Notes under the pieces: model-generated
What the model was told of the DNA's origin: nothing
Database searches by the model: none
What the model saw: only the letters and a program-made list of their open reading frames with translations
Translations under genes and position numbers: made by a program
Origin: Agreia sp. PsM10
GTDB lineage: Bacteria > Actinomycetota > Actinomycetes > Actinomycetales > Microbacteriaceae
DNA: 64,000 bases
Reading direction: 5' to 3'
Assembly: GCF_030433855.1 (NCBI RefSeq)
Contig: NZ_JARUXC010000014.1
Span: 36,553-100,552 of the forward strand
Shown: piece after piece, positions 24,668-34,930 of the stretch
Position numbering within the stretch: position 1 is the first letter of the stretch
How the letters are laid out: the number at the start of each line of letters is the position of its first letter

Positions 24668-26320
24668 ATGCCGTCTGGCCCATTGATCGTCCAAAGCGAC
24701 CGCACCGTGCTGCTCGAAGTCGCGCACCCCGATGCAGAGAGCGCGCGCCACGAGCTCGCCGTGTTCGCAGAACTCGAACGCGCCCCCGAGCACATCCACA
24801 CCTACCGCATCACCCGCCTCGGGCTCTGGAATGCCCGCGCGGCCGGCCACGAGGCCGCCGAGATCCTGGGCACGCTCGAGCGCTACTCGAAGTTCGCCAT
24901 CCCCCAGGCCGTCTCCATCGATATCGAGGAGACGATCGCGCGCTACGGCCGCCTCGTCATCGAGCGCGACGAGGAGGGCGGGCTCCTGCTTCGTGCCACC
25001 GATTCCGCGGTGCTCAGCCAGATCGCATCCGGCAAGAAGATCGCCCCGCTACTGGTCGAGCGCCGCGCGCCCGACACCTACGCCATCGCACCCTGGGCGC
25101 GCGGCCAGCTCAAGCAGGAGTTGACCAAGCTCGGCTGGCCCGCCGACGACCGCGCCGGCTACACGCCGGGCACTCCCCACGAGATCGCGCTGCAGGAGGA
25201 CGGCTGGGCGCTGCGCGACTACCAGAAGCTCGCGGTCAGCAACTTCTTCGAGCGCGGCTCGGGCGTCGTCGTGCTGCCCTGCGGCGCCGGAAAGACGCTC
25301 GTCGGCGCGGGAGCCATGGCCACGGCGAAGACGAACACGCTCATCCTCGTGACCAACACGGTCTCCGCCAGGCAGTGGCGCAGCGAGCTGCTCAAGCGCA
25401 CCACCCTCACAGAAGACGAGATCGGCGAATACTCGGGCCAGCTCAAAGAGGTCAAGCCCGTGACCATCGCGACCTATCAGATCCTCACCGCCAAGCGGAA
25501 GGGCGCGTACGCGCACCTCGAGCTGCTCGACGCACTCGACTGGGGACTCGTGGTCTACGACGAGGTGCACCTGCTTCCGGCGCCGGTCTTCAAGCTCACG
25601 GCAGAGCTCCAGGCCCGTCGCCGACTCGGCCTCACGGCAACCCTGGTGCGCGAAGACGGGCGCGAGGGCGACGTGTTCAGCCTCATCGGCCCCAAGCGCT
25701 TCGACGCCCCGTGGAAGGAGATCGAGGCCCAGGGCTTCATCTCCCCCGCCGAGTGCTTCGAGGTGCGCATCGATCTTCCCCAGAACGAGAGGCTCGAGTA
25801 CGCGGCTGCGGCCGACGACGAGCGGTATCGCCTCGCCGCCACGGCCCCCGCGAAACTGGATGTCGTCAAACGGCTCATCGAGAAACACTCCGGCGAGCGC
25901 ATCCTGGTCATCGGGCAGTACCTCGACCAGCTGCAGCAGTTGGAGACCGAGCTGGGCGTGCCCTCGCTCACCGGAGCCACTCCCGTCGCCGAGCGCGAGC
26001 GGCTCTACGAGGCGTTCCGCGACGGCACCGAGCCCATCCTCGTGGTGAGCAAGGTCGCGAACTTCTCGGTCGACCTGCCCGAGGCGAGCGTCGCGATCCA
26101 GGTGTCGGGGTCGTTCGGATCGCGCCAGGAGGAGGCACAGCGCCTCGGCCGCCTGCTGCGCCCGAAGGAGTCGGGCCTGTCGGCCAACTTCTACACGCTC
26201 GTCGCGCGCGACACCGTCGACCAGGACTTCGCGCAGAACCGCCAGCGCTTCCTGGCCGAGCAGGGCTACAGCTACACGATTCTCGATGCCGACGAGCTCA
26301 GCCCCCAGCCCACCCGCTGA
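24668..26320 (+). CDS. XPB-type DNA repair helicase
   Basis: A 550-residue SF2 helicase of the bacterial XPB/Ssl2 family. An N-terminal damage-recognition-like domain leads into RecA domain 1 with Walker A LPCGAGKT, DEVH (YDEVHLLPA) and SAT-equivalent GLTATLVREDGRE (the RED motif of XPB), and RecA domain 2 with QVSGSFGSRQEEAQRLGRLLRPK (motif VI). These are ATP-driven 3'-5' DNA translocases. In bacteria their exact repair task is uncertain. The downstream 206 bp up to the convergent acetyltransferase gene hold no gene. Confidence 0.93.
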   Translation: MPSGPLIVQSDRTVLLEVAHPDAESARHELAVFAELERAPEHIHTYRITRLGLWNARAAGHEAAEILGTLERYSKFAIPQAVSIDIEETIARYGRLVIERDEEGGLLLRATDSAVLSQIASGKKIAPLLVERRAPDTYAIAPWARGQLKQELTKLGWPADDRAGYTPGTPHEIALQEDGWALRDYQKLAVSNFFERGSGVVVLPCGAGKTLVGAGAMATAKTNTLILVTNTVSARQWRSELLKRTTLTEDEIGEYSGQLKEVKPVTIATYQILTAKRKGAYAHLELLDALDWGLVVYDEVHLLPAPVFKLTAELQARRRLGLTATLVREDGREGDVFSLIGPKRFDAPWKEIEAQGFISPAECFEVRIDLPQNERLEYAAAADDERYRLAATAPAKLDVVKRLIEKHSGERILVIGQYLDQLQQLETELGVPSLTGATPVAERERLYEAFRDGTEPILVVSKVANFSVDLPEASVAIQVSGSFGSRQEEAQRLGRLLRPKESGLSANFYTLVARDTVDQDFAQNRQRFLAEQGYSYTILDADELSPQPTR

Positions 26321-26526
26321 GCGACGAGCACCCTCACCTCGACCCCTCTCGCCGCCCGACCACGCACCGACTCGCCACAAATGCACGCAAAACCGGCAAC
26401 GAAGGTGCATCTGCGCCGACTCGGGGGCGATCGGTGCATCCAACCGACGCATATGCACCTCATCCGCGCGGTGTCGGTGCTTGTGAGGAGAGTCGATGAT
26501 GGCTGGCCCGTCGAGACGGGCATACG
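26321..26526. other. Spacer between convergent genes with GTGCAT inverted repeats
   Basis: GGTGCAT at 26433-26439 is mirrored by ATGCACC at 26453-26459, and another ATGCAC/GTGCAT pair spans 26381-26410. These could be terminators or protein sites; the stems are short. No gene is visible. Confidence 0.4.
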
Positions 26527-27066
26527 TCAGAGCAGGATGCGCTGGGTCAGCAGGTGATCCTGCCACTCGCCGGCGATCTTCAGGTAGGCCGGAGCCACAC
26601 CGATCGACTCGAACCCCGCTCGATCCAGCACGCGCCGTGATGCCGCGTTGCGAGGAAGCACGCTTGCTTCGAGCCGATGCAGCCCGAGTTCATCGCGGCT
26701 GTGCGCGATGACGGCCTGGAGCGCCGCCGAGGCCAGGCCTCTGCCCGTGAGCGACCCGTCGACCCAGTAGCCGACGCTCCCGCTCAGAAACGGGCCGCGC
26801 ACGATGTTGGACACGTTGATGCGGCCGACGACGCTGCTGCCCTGGCAGAGCACGAGAGGCAGGCAGCCGCCTGTGGCGTGCAGCCCGAGATCGGTGGACA
26901 CAACAGTCGTCTGGTGAGCGGCGGTGAAGAAAGCGTCCGAGCGCACGGGCTCCCACTCGGCGAGGTGCTGGCGGTTGCGCACATAGGCATCCGCAATCGC
27001 CTCCGCATCTGCTTTCTTCGCAAGCCGGAGAATGATGTCGTCAGCGAGAGGAGTAGAGAAAGTCAC
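26527..27066 (-). CDS. RimJ/RimL-type GNAT acetyltransferase
   Basis: A 179-residue GNAT protein. The acetyl-CoA loop is in VDGSLTGRGLASAALQAVI, and the C-terminal HRLEASVLPRNAASRRVLDRAGF is the hallmark of RimJ/RimL N-alpha-acetyltransferases that modify protein N-termini or small amines. The GTG at 27066 gives the usual short N-terminus; an in-frame ATG at 27108 is an alternative, and neither has a strong ribosome-binding site. It diverges from the response regulator gene at 27188. Confidence 0.85.
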   Translation of the reverse strand: MTFSTPLADDIILRLAKKADAEAIADAYVRNRQHLAEWEPVRSDAFFTAAHQTTVVSTDLGLHATGGCLPLVLCQGSSVVGRINVSNIVRGPFLSGSVGYWVDGSLTGRGLASAALQAVIAHSRDELGLHRLEASVLPRNAASRRVLDRAGFESIGVAPAYLKIAGEWQDHLLTQRILL

Positions 27067-27187
27067 CGCACGATCGTAGTGCGCGCCTGAGGTCGCAACC
27101 ATCGGCATCCGGGCTCACAGGAAAGTTGACTTTTGTTCCCCATTCACTCCCAGACAACGCCCAGACAACCCGCAGATAATTGACCCC

Positions 27188-27877
27188 ATGACTGGCCCAC
27201 GCATCCTGATCGTCGACGACGAACCCAACATCCGCGATCTGCTCACCACGAGCCTCCGCTTCGCCGGCTTCGCCGTGCGAGCCGTCTCGAACGGCGCACA
27301 GACCATCTCGGCCGTTCTCGAAGAAGAACCCGACCTGATCATCCTCGACGTCATGCTGCCCGACATGAACGGCTTCGGCGTCACCAAGCGCCTGCGGGCA
27401 TCCGGCTACACCGCGCCCATCCTGTTCCTCACGGCGAAGGACGACACCGAAGACAAGATCACCGGTCTCACCGTCGGCGGCGACGACTACGTCACCAAGC
27501 CCTTCAGCCTCGACGAGATCGTCGCCCGCATCAAGGCCATCCTGCGACGCACGATGCAGGCCGACGAAGACGCCATCATCCGCGCCGGCGAGCTCACCAT
27601 GGACCAGGACACGCACGAGGTCTACGTGGGAGATTCGGCCATCGAGCTGAGCCCCACCGAGTTCAAGCTGCTGCGTTACCTCATGCTGAACCCCAATCGC
27701 GTGCTGTCGAAGGCTCAGATCCTCGACCACGTGTGGGAGTACGACTTCAACGGCGACGCCGGCATCGTCGAGAGCTACATCTCGTACCTGCGGCGCAAGC
27801 TCGACGCCCACTCCGAGGAGTCGCTCATCCAGACGAAGCGTGGTTTCGGGTACATGCTGAAGGTGTCGAAGGCATAA
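27188..27877 (+). CDS. OmpR-family two-component response regulator
   Basis: A 229-residue regulator. The receiver has DDE (residues 10-12), the phospho-acceptor aspartate in IILDVMLPDMNGFG, the switch threonine in LFLTAKDD and lysine in VTKPFS. The C-terminal winged helix has LSPTEFKLLRYLMLNPNRVL and YISYLRRKLD. The histidine kinase gene follows 30 bp downstream, so they form a pair. The stimulus is unknown; the TrcR/PrrA-like actinobacterial regulators are the closest in sequence style. Confidence 0.93.
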   Translation: MTGPRILIVDDEPNIRDLLTTSLRFAGFAVRAVSNGAQTISAVLEEEPDLIILDVMLPDMNGFGVTKRLRASGYTAPILFLTAKDDTEDKITGLTVGGDDYVTKPFSLDEIVARIKAILRRTMQADEDAIIRAGELTMDQDTHEVYVGDSAIELSPTEFKLLRYLMLNPNRVLSKAQILDHVWEYDFNGDAGIVESYISYLRRKLDAHSEESLIQTKRGFGYMLKVSKA

Positions 27878-27907
27878 GGCGCATCTCCAGCAGGTTCGCG
27901 TAACCTG

Positions 27908-29653
27908 ATGGTCGACATGCAGCACTCAATACTCACGCGCTGGAACGCGATCTCCTTGCGCAACAAGATCACCGGCGTGACCGTGCTGATGCTCACGTTC
28001 GGCCTCATCGTGTCGGGAATCGGCACCATGACCGTTCTGCGCACCTACCTGCTCAACCAGGTCGACACGCGGCTGCAGAACGCGTACGCCGAACCCACCT
28101 CTGTTCTCGGGCCTGACGCGAACAAGCGCGGCTTCGACTACGACGACGTCCTCTCCGCCCCCGACACCTACTACGTGGCCCTGCTCGACGCCAACGGGCA
28201 GCCGCTTGTCACGAACTGGGATGACACGGGGATGGCCGCGCCCGCCGTCTCAGGCATGGACATGTCGATGGCGACGACCTTGGGCGAGAAGCGCTTCACC
28301 GTCAAGAGCACGAAGGGCTCGTCCGACTGGCTCGCCGTGGCAATGGTTCTGCCGGTCGACAACTACGGCACGAACAACACGCTCGTGATCGCCCAGTCAC
28401 TCGAAGACACCGAAGACACGACCACGACCTACCTGTCGATCTTCCTCGCCTTCGGAATCGGCGTCGTCGTGCTGGGTGCCATGCTCACCCGTCTCCTCGT
28501 CACCAGCACCTTCGCGCCCCTTCGCCAGGTGGAACGCACGGCCGCGGCGATCGCGGATGGTGGCGACTTCAGCCAGCGAATGGCGGTGGAGACCCCCAAC
28601 ACCGAAGTCGGCAGGCTCAACCGATCCCTCAACACCATGCTCAGCCGCATCGACCGCGCCTTCGACGACAGGGCTCGAACCATCGAGCAGATGAGACGGT
28701 TCGTCGGCGACGCCAGCCACGAGCTGCGCACCCCCCTGGTATCCGTACGTGGCTACGCCGAGCTCTACCGCATGGGCGCCCTGCAGACCCCCGACGACGT
28801 GAGCCAGGCCATGGATCGCATCGAGAAGGAGGCCATCCGCATGGGCTCCCTGGTGGAGGATCTGCTCGAACTCGCGCGGCTCGACGAGACCAAGCCCCTG
28901 AAGCTCAGCCCCGTCAACCTGATCCCCATCGCCATGGACGCGGCCCTCGACGCGCGCGCCTCCAGCCCGGGCCGGGTCATCCGGGTCTCGACCTCGCGCC
29001 CGTCAGACCCCGTCATCACCTTCAACCCCGCCGTCGCCGTGACCAGCGACGACGAACCGGATGCCGGTGACCCGGCCGCCGCCCCCGATCAGTCGGCAAC
29101 CGGATCGATCCCCTTCTCGTCGGCCTTCGCCCGGCTCCGCCGCCGCAGTGCACGCCCGACGCAGCCCAACTCCGAGGCGGTGGTGCTCCCCGCCACGGTG
29201 ACTCCGTCTTTCGAGCTCGAGAACACCGACGACGAGAACGCCATCCAGCCCCTGGTGATGGCCGAGGAGAACAAGATCCGGCAGGTGCTCGCCAACCTCA
29301 TCGGCAACGCGCTCCGGTTCACGTCGAGCGACAGCCCGATCGAACTCGCTGTCAGCGTCGACGAGGCCAACAGGCTGGCCACGGTCGACGTCATCGACCA
29401 CGGCGAGGGCATCCCGCCCCAGATCCGCGAGAAGATCTTCCAGCGCTTCTGGCGAGCCGACAGCTCCCGCACACGCGAGACGGGCGGAAGCGGCCTCGGC
29501 CTCGCCATCGTGTCGTCGATCGTCGCGGCGCACGGCGGAACGGTGCGGGCTCTCGAGACCGAGGGCGGCGGAGCCACGTTCCGCGTCTCTCTTCCTCTCC
29601 TCATCGAGCAGGCCCCCGCCGAGTCATCCACAGGCTCCGACTCGGCTTCCTGA
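27908..29653 (+). CDS. Sensor histidine kinase with a long insert in its catalytic region
   Basis: A 581-residue membrane kinase: helix 1 at about 20-45, an extracytoplasmic domain to 170, helix 2 at 175-198, HAMP at 198-250, the phosphorylated H271 in GDASHELRTPLVSV, and an ATP-binding domain with NKIRQVLANLIGNALRFT (N box), DHGEGIPP, FQRFWRAD and GGSGLGLAIV. Between the dimerisation domain and the N box, residues about 350-445 form a Pro/Ala/Asp-rich, low-complexity insert not usual for this family. An alternative ATG lies three codons downstream. It should phosphorylate the regulator encoded just upstream. Confidence 0.92.
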   Translation: MVDMQHSILTRWNAISLRNKITGVTVLMLTFGLIVSGIGTMTVLRTYLLNQVDTRLQNAYAEPTSVLGPDANKRGFDYDDVLSAPDTYYVALLDANGQPLVTNWDDTGMAAPAVSGMDMSMATTLGEKRFTVKSTKGSSDWLAVAMVLPVDNYGTNNTLVIAQSLEDTEDTTTTYLSIFLAFGIGVVVLGAMLTRLLVTSTFAPLRQVERTAAAIADGGDFSQRMAVETPNTEVGRLNRSLNTMLSRIDRAFDDRARTIEQMRRFVGDASHELRTPLVSVRGYAELYRMGALQTPDDVSQAMDRIEKEAIRMGSLVEDLLELARLDETKPLKLSPVNLIPIAMDAALDARASSPGRVIRVSTSRPSDPVITFNPAVAVTSDDEPDAGDPAAAPDQSATGSIPFSSAFARLRRRSARPTQPNSEAVVLPATVTPSFELENTDDENAIQPLVMAEENKIRQVLANLIGNALRFTSSDSPIELAVSVDEANRLATVDVIDHGEGIPPQIREKIFQRFWRADSSRTRETGGSGLGLAIVSSIVAAHGGTVRALETEGGGATFRVSLPLLIEQAPAESSTGSDSAS

Positions 29654-29737
29654 CAGGCCCGCTCGCGCGTCTACCGTTGCAGCTGCCGACCGACCGGTCG
29701 GCACCGCCGCATCCAGACGAAAGAGCAGGCATCCACC

Positions 29738-30028
29738 ATGAGCCAATACCAGGTCGACAGCGAGGCCGTCAGCGCCAGTGCATCGTCCATCCGCAGCACC
29801 ATCGATCGCATCCAGGCCGATGTCGCCGCCATGCACGGTCAGTTGACCTCGCTCGAGGGCAGCTGGACGGGCCAGGCGGCAGTCGCCTTCCAGGCCGTCG
29901 TGGCCGACTGGCGAGGAACCCAGACCCGGGTAGAAGAGAGCCTGGCCTCGATCACCCAGGCTCTGTCGGCGGCCGCGCAGACCTACGCCGACGTCGAGAT
30001 GCAGAACGTGCGCATGTTCGCCGTGTAG
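29738..30028 (+). CDS. WXG100 (ESAT-6-like) protein
   Basis: A 96-residue helical-hairpin protein with the central turn SWTGQAAVAFQ (WxG) and a C-terminal Tyr-x3-Glu-like segment TYADVEMQNV, the secretion signal pattern of type VII substrates. No ESX/T7SS genes are near, and no partner WXG protein is adjacent. It is isolated, with a hairpin terminator straight after it at 30037. Confidence 0.88.
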   Translation: MSQYQVDSEAVSASASSIRSTIDRIQADVAAMHGQLTSLEGSWTGQAAVAFQAVVADWRGTQTRVEESLASITQALSAAAQTYADVEMQNVRMFAV

Positions 30029-30036
30029 GAACGACG

Positions 30037-30068
30037 AAGCGGGCGACTCCCGAAGGAGCCGCCCGCTT
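30037..30068. terminator. Bidirectional hairpin terminator between WXG100 and groEL
   Basis: AAGCGGGCGACTCC and GGAGCCGCCCGCTT form a near-perfect stem with loop CGAA. It lies between convergent genes and has T-rich flanks on both strands. Confidence 0.85.
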
Positions 30069-30110
30069 GTGTCTTGTCTATTCAGACCTGGGTCTGGTCA
30101 GACGAGGGAC

Positions 30111-31757
<1,647 letters not shown>

Positions 31758-31765
31758 TCAAAGAA

Positions 31766-31792
31766 TTAGCACTCCATTGGAGAGAGTGCTAA
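31766..31792. promoter_or_regulatory. CIRCE operator (HrcA site)
   Basis: TTAGCACTC at 31766-31774 and GAGTGCTAA at 31784-31792 with exactly nine bases between: a perfect CIRCE element, 36 bp upstream of the groEL start codon. Confidence 0.97.
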
Positions 31793-31799
31793 GACAATA

Positions 31800-31826
31800 T
31801 TGGCACTCAGGGCAGGCGAGTGCAAG
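31800..31826. promoter_or_regulatory. Second, degenerate CIRCE element overlapping the promoter
   Basis: TTGGCACTC, nine bases, GAGTGCAAG: 15 of 18 arm positions agree with the consensus. Its minus-strand arm contains a -35-like TTGCAC, with CAATAT 17 bases on as a possible -10. The two operator centres are 34 bp apart. Confidence 0.75.
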
Positions 31827-31835
31827 CTGCAACAG

Positions 31836-31867
31836 CGAACGCCGCCCGCGTCAGCGGACGGCGTTCG
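31836..31867 (-). terminator. Hairpin terminator after the cold-shock gene
   Basis: CGAACGCCGC and CGGCGTTCG pair around a GC-rich interior containing a further ccgc/gcgg stem. It lies 48 bp beyond the stop codon of the cold-shock gene and before the groEL promoter. Confidence 0.75.
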
Positions 31868-31914
31868 GTGTGTAGGGCATCGCGGGTGCGATGCGGTCGA
31901 GTGCGTGAGGGGGG

Positions 31915-32118
31915 TCAGGCGAGCCGAACGGCTTCGGCCTGCGGCCCCTTCGCTCCGGTGCCCACTTCGAAGACGACCTGCTGGCCCTCTTCGAGCACCT
32001 TGTAGCCGCCCATCTCGATCGCCGAGTAGTGGACGAAGACGTCCTGTCCTCCCTCGTCGACGGTGATGAAGCCGTAGCCCTTCTCAGCGTTGAACCACTT
32101 CACGGTTCCGTTCGCCAT
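31915..32118 (-). CDS. cspA: Cold-shock protein CspA family
   Basis: A 67-residue single-domain cold-shock protein with RNP-1 KGYGFITV and RNP-2 VFVHYSAI. It acts as an RNA chaperone or antiterminator. The ATG at 32118 has GGGAG upstream; the longer frame is not real. The 186-bp upstream leader to the LytR_C gene is long enough for a thermosensing untranslated region, as in other csp genes. Confidence 0.95.
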   Translation of the reverse strand: MANGTVKWFNAEKGYGFITVDEGGQDVFVHYSAIEMGGYKVLEEGQQVVFEVGTGAKGPQAEAVRLA

Positions 32119-32304
32119 TGTTACTCCCATTGCCGAATGTGTGTCTTCAGGACACCCGAAGAAACACGGGCGACCAAGGCTGATACTAATCAGCGCATTC
32201 GGCGGATTGCAGGCGATGTCGGCAAATCGGGGCATCCGTTTCCGCATCTCAACACGACGGAAACATCACCGAAATATGGGGCCGCGATGCGGCCACCACC
32301 CGGC

Positions 32305-32937
32305 CTACTGAACGGGCTCGTCGGTCGTGCCGTCCGCAGACGGTTCGACGAAGTCGGCGCCGAGCACGACAGTGAGCTGCGCTCCCTGGAATTGGTCGGA
32401 CTGCTCGACCCGCACGGATGTTATCGACAGGGCGACACCGTTCGCCGACGCATCGGCGGTGGCCTTGGCGAACAGGGAGTCGGCGAGGCCGAGTGCGGCG
32501 GCCTCGTTCGCCGGATCGACGTAGTAGACCGTGGTCGTCTTGAAGTCGGTGGCACTCGCGTTGGCGGTGGAGCCGACACCCGCCCATCCGGCCTCGCGCA
32601 TAGCTTCGCCGACGCTGGCCGCCAGCCCTGCGGTCTCCGTGCCGTTCAGGACGGTGACGGTGACGGCCGGATCGACGATGGGAGTGATCGTGGGCGTCGG
32701 AGTGGGCGTCGGCGTCGGCGTCGAGGCCGTCGTTCCGCCCAGAATGCCACCGAACTGGATGTTGTCGTTGATGATGGCGAGGCCCACCACGCCTCCGGCG
32801 ACGATGACTCCTGTCGCGAGAGCTGCCCAGGCGAACGCGATCCAGCCACGGCCCTTGCGGCGCGGACCCCGGTGGGCCCCCGTGCGGTGGAGGTCTGCGG
32901 GGATGGTGTCGAAGCGGTCGGATTCAGGCTTGGCCAT
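32305..32937 (-). CDS. LytR C-terminal-domain (LytR_C) membrane protein
   Basis: A 210-residue protein: basic cytoplasmic N-terminus, one membrane helix (WIAFAWAALATGVIVAGGVV), a Thr/Pro linker (TPTPTPTPTPT), and a LytR_C domain starting VTVTVLNGTETAGLAASVGEAM. The domain is found behind or apart from LytR-CpsA-Psr wall-polymer ligases; here there is no catalytic LCP part. It lies 15 bp after the DUF3263 gene, as in many actinobacteria. Confidence 0.85.
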   Translation of the reverse strand: MAKPESDRFDTIPADLHRTGAHRGPRRKGRGWIAFAWAALATGVIVAGGVVGLAIINDNIQFGGILGGTTASTPTPTPTPTPTITPIVDPAVTVTVLNGTETAGLAASVGEAMREAGWAGVGSTANASATDFKTTTVYYVDPANEAAALGLADSLFAKATADASANGVALSITSVRVEQSDQFQGAQLTVVLGADFVEPSADGTTDEPVQ

Positions 32938-32952
32938 GGTGTGGTCTGGGTC

Positions 32953-33255
32953 CTAGTCGTCGAGGGACGTGAGGCGCACTGATCGCGCGTCCGTCCTGGC
33001 ATCCCGCACTCTGTGCAGTCTCTTGATGAGCATGGGGTCGTGGGCGAGGGCGGAGGGCGAATCGATGAGAGCGCCCAGCAGTTGATAGTAGCGGGCGGCC
33101 GAGAGACCGAATTCGTCACGAATGGCCTGCTCCTTGACGCCGGCGTGCTTCCACCAGGTGCGCTCGAAGGCCAGGATCGCGATGTCGCGAGCACCGAGGG
33201 CCGGCGTTCTGCCGTCGCCCGAGCGCTGCTCGTCGAGATCTTTCGCGGCTCCCAC
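32953..33255 (-). CDS. DUF3263 protein
   Basis: A 100-residue protein of the actinobacterial DUF3263 family. The core, ILAFERTWWKHAGVKEQAIRDEFGLSAARYYQLLGALIDSP, looks like a small helix-turn-helix DNA-binding domain. The GTG at 33255 has GGAGG upstream. It is the first gene of a pair with the LytR_C gene and may regulate it; that is inference. Confidence 0.85.
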   Translation of the reverse strand: MGAAKDLDEQRSGDGRTPALGARDIAILAFERTWWKHAGVKEQAIRDEFGLSAARYYQLLGALIDSPSALAHDPMLIKRLHRVRDARTDARSVRLTSLDD

Positions 33256-33360
33256 AAGGCCTCCACTTCGTGCCCGGGAGCCGTCCGGCCCCCCCGATCG
33301 TCAACATCCTATGGGCCGCATGCTCTGGATCAGCCGAATGAGGCGGGCATGCCGCGATGC

Positions 33361-33840
33361 CTAGCGACCGGCCCGATACATAGTGCGGTGGGCGATGCCC
33401 GCCTCGATGAACTCGTCGCCCACGGCGACGAATCCGAACGCGGCGTAGAGGCCCGTGATGTAGCTCTGCGAATGAAGAAGCAGCGACTCGGAGCCGTAGA
33501 GCTCGACGACCCTCGCCAGGAGGATCTGTGCGAGGCCCCTTCCCCGGTAGGCAGGGCCCACGACGACGCGGCCCGGCAGCCGGTGCGCGTCCTCGTGTTC
33601 CGCGACCTCGTCATGCAGCACACGGAGATAGGCGGCCACATCTCCGTTCTCCCCCGCGATCCACAGGTGATCGGTCGTGCGCTCTCTGTCGCGGCGGTCG
33701 AGTTCGCTCTCGTCGACCTTCTGCTCCACGTAGAACACGTCGGTGCGCAGCTTGAGAATCTCGTAGAGCTCCTCTGTGGTCAGCTCGCTCCAGCTCTTCT
33801 GCACGATCGTGGGTACGGTTTCGAGGGGCACAGGCGCCAA
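33361..33840 (-). CDS. ElaA-like GNAT acetyltransferase
   Basis: A 159-residue GNAT of the ElaA type: WSELTTEELYEILKLRTDVFYVEQKVDESELDRRD is the family signature, and VVVGPAYRGRGLAQILLARVVE is the acetyl-CoA loop, followed by HSQSYITGLYAAFGFVAVGD. The substrate is unknown. The start is uncertain: TTG at 33840 has no good ribosome-binding site and GTG codons follow at 33831 and 33804. It diverges from msrB. Confidence 0.85.
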   Translation of the reverse strand: MAPVPLETVPTIVQKSWSELTTEELYEILKLRTDVFYVEQKVDESELDRRDRERTTDHLWIAGENGDVAAYLRVLHDEVAEHEDAHRLPGRVVVGPAYRGRGLAQILLARVVELYGSESLLLHSQSYITGLYAAFGFVAVGDEFIEAGIAHRTMYRAGR

Positions 33841-33916
33841 GTTTACTGTGATGATGGAAGAAGCCCTGGTCGATCGCGGAGCCGCGACCGCGGGGCGGAG
33901 AAGGAGTGTCCTGTCG

Positions 33917-34318
33917 ATGAGTTACGACGTTCAGAAGAGCGATGAGGACTGGCGGGCAGAGCTGTCTGCCGACGAGTACGCCGTGCTGCGCCAGGCCGCG
34001 ACGGAGCGCCCGTGGACCGGTGAGCTGCTCGACGAGGGCCGTGAAGGCATCTATCGATGCAAGGCCTGCAGCGCGGAGCTCTTCCGCAGCACCACGAAGT
34101 TCGACTCGCACTGCGGCTGGCCCAGCTTCTACGATCCGTCGTCGACCGACGCCGTCGAGCTGATCACGGACTCCACGCTCGGCATGGTGCGCACAGAGGT
34201 GCGGTGCGCCACGTGCGGCTCCCACCTGGGCCACGTCTTCGACGACGCTCCCCAGACGCCCACCGGCGACCGGTACTGCATGAACTCGATCTCGCTCGAG
34301 TTCGACCCGGCAGAGTAA
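33917..34318 (+). CDS. msrB: Peptide-methionine (R)-S-oxide reductase
   Basis: A 133-residue MsrB, which reduces methionine-R-sulfoxide in proteins. Zinc-binding CxxC pairs are CKAC and CATC, FDSHCGWPSFYDP is the substrate segment and GDRYCMNSISLEF contains the catalytic cysteine. The ATG at 33917 has AAGGAG at 33901. A nitroreductase gene starts four bases after the stop codon, suggesting a redox-protection operon. Confidence 0.97.
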   Translation: MSYDVQKSDEDWRAELSADEYAVLRQAATERPWTGELLDEGREGIYRCKACSAELFRSTTKFDSHCGWPSFYDPSSTDAVELITDSTLGMVRTEVRCATCGSHLGHVFDDAPQTPTGDRYCMNSISLEFDPAE

Positions 34319-34322
34319 GGGC

Positions 34323-34871
34323 GTGGCATCCGTCTTCGAGGCGATGCAGGAGCGCCGCTCGAGTTCGAAGGTCACCGACGAGGCGCCGAGCCACGACGAG
34401 CTCCTGGAGCTCATCGAGGCCGCCGGGCAGGTCGCCGACCATTCGGGGATGACGCCCTGGCGCGTCCTCGAGATCCGCGGGGAATCCCGACGCATCGTCG
34501 GCGAGAGCCTCGCCGCCGCCGCGGGGCTCGAGGGTCGCGACGCAGACAAGAACATCCGTAAGGCGTACCGCGCACCCCTGCTGCTCGCGGTGATCGTGTC
34601 GCCCCGGCCCAGTTTCAAGGTGCCGTACTGGGAGCAGGAGGCCGTCGCATCCGGTGTGGCCCATTCGCTCAACCTGCTGCTGCACGAGCGCGGCTACGGC
34701 GCGATGTGGCGCACCGGCATCCACACCCGGAGCGATGCCGTTCGGCTCGCGCATCGCCTCGAGCCCGGCGAGCAGATGCTCGGGTGGATCTACGTCGGTC
34801 GATACCCGGATCGGCCACGCTCCTCGCGCCGCTCGCGAGTCGACGCCCGGCGGCATCTCTCGTCGCTCTGA
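34323..34871 (+). CDS. Nitroreductase family protein
   Basis: A 182-residue FMN-dependent nitroreductase-like protein. ERRSSSKVTDEAP near the N-terminus is the FMN phosphate-binding stretch, SGMTPWRV the ribityl contact, and GVAHSLNLLLHERGYGAMWRTG the conserved C-terminal helix. These enzymes reduce nitro compounds or quinones with NAD(P)H. The GTG start lies four bases after msrB. Confidence 0.85.
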   Translation: MASVFEAMQERRSSSKVTDEAPSHDELLELIEAAGQVADHSGMTPWRVLEIRGESRRIVGESLAAAAGLEGRDADKNIRKAYRAPLLLAVIVSPRPSFKVPYWEQEAVASGVAHSLNLLLHERGYGAMWRTGIHTRSDAVRLAHRLEPGEQMLGWIYVGRYPDRPRSSRRSRVDARRHLSSL

Positions 34872-34930
34872 CAGCCCGTCGCTCGAATCGATTCGACGCC
34901 CGGTCCTGCGCGGGCTAGTATCGAATTCTT

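Noticed and set aside
33256..33360. Separate small gene between DUF3263 and the ElaA-like gene
   Set aside because: Only 105 bp, with no frame of useful length having a ribosome-binding site.
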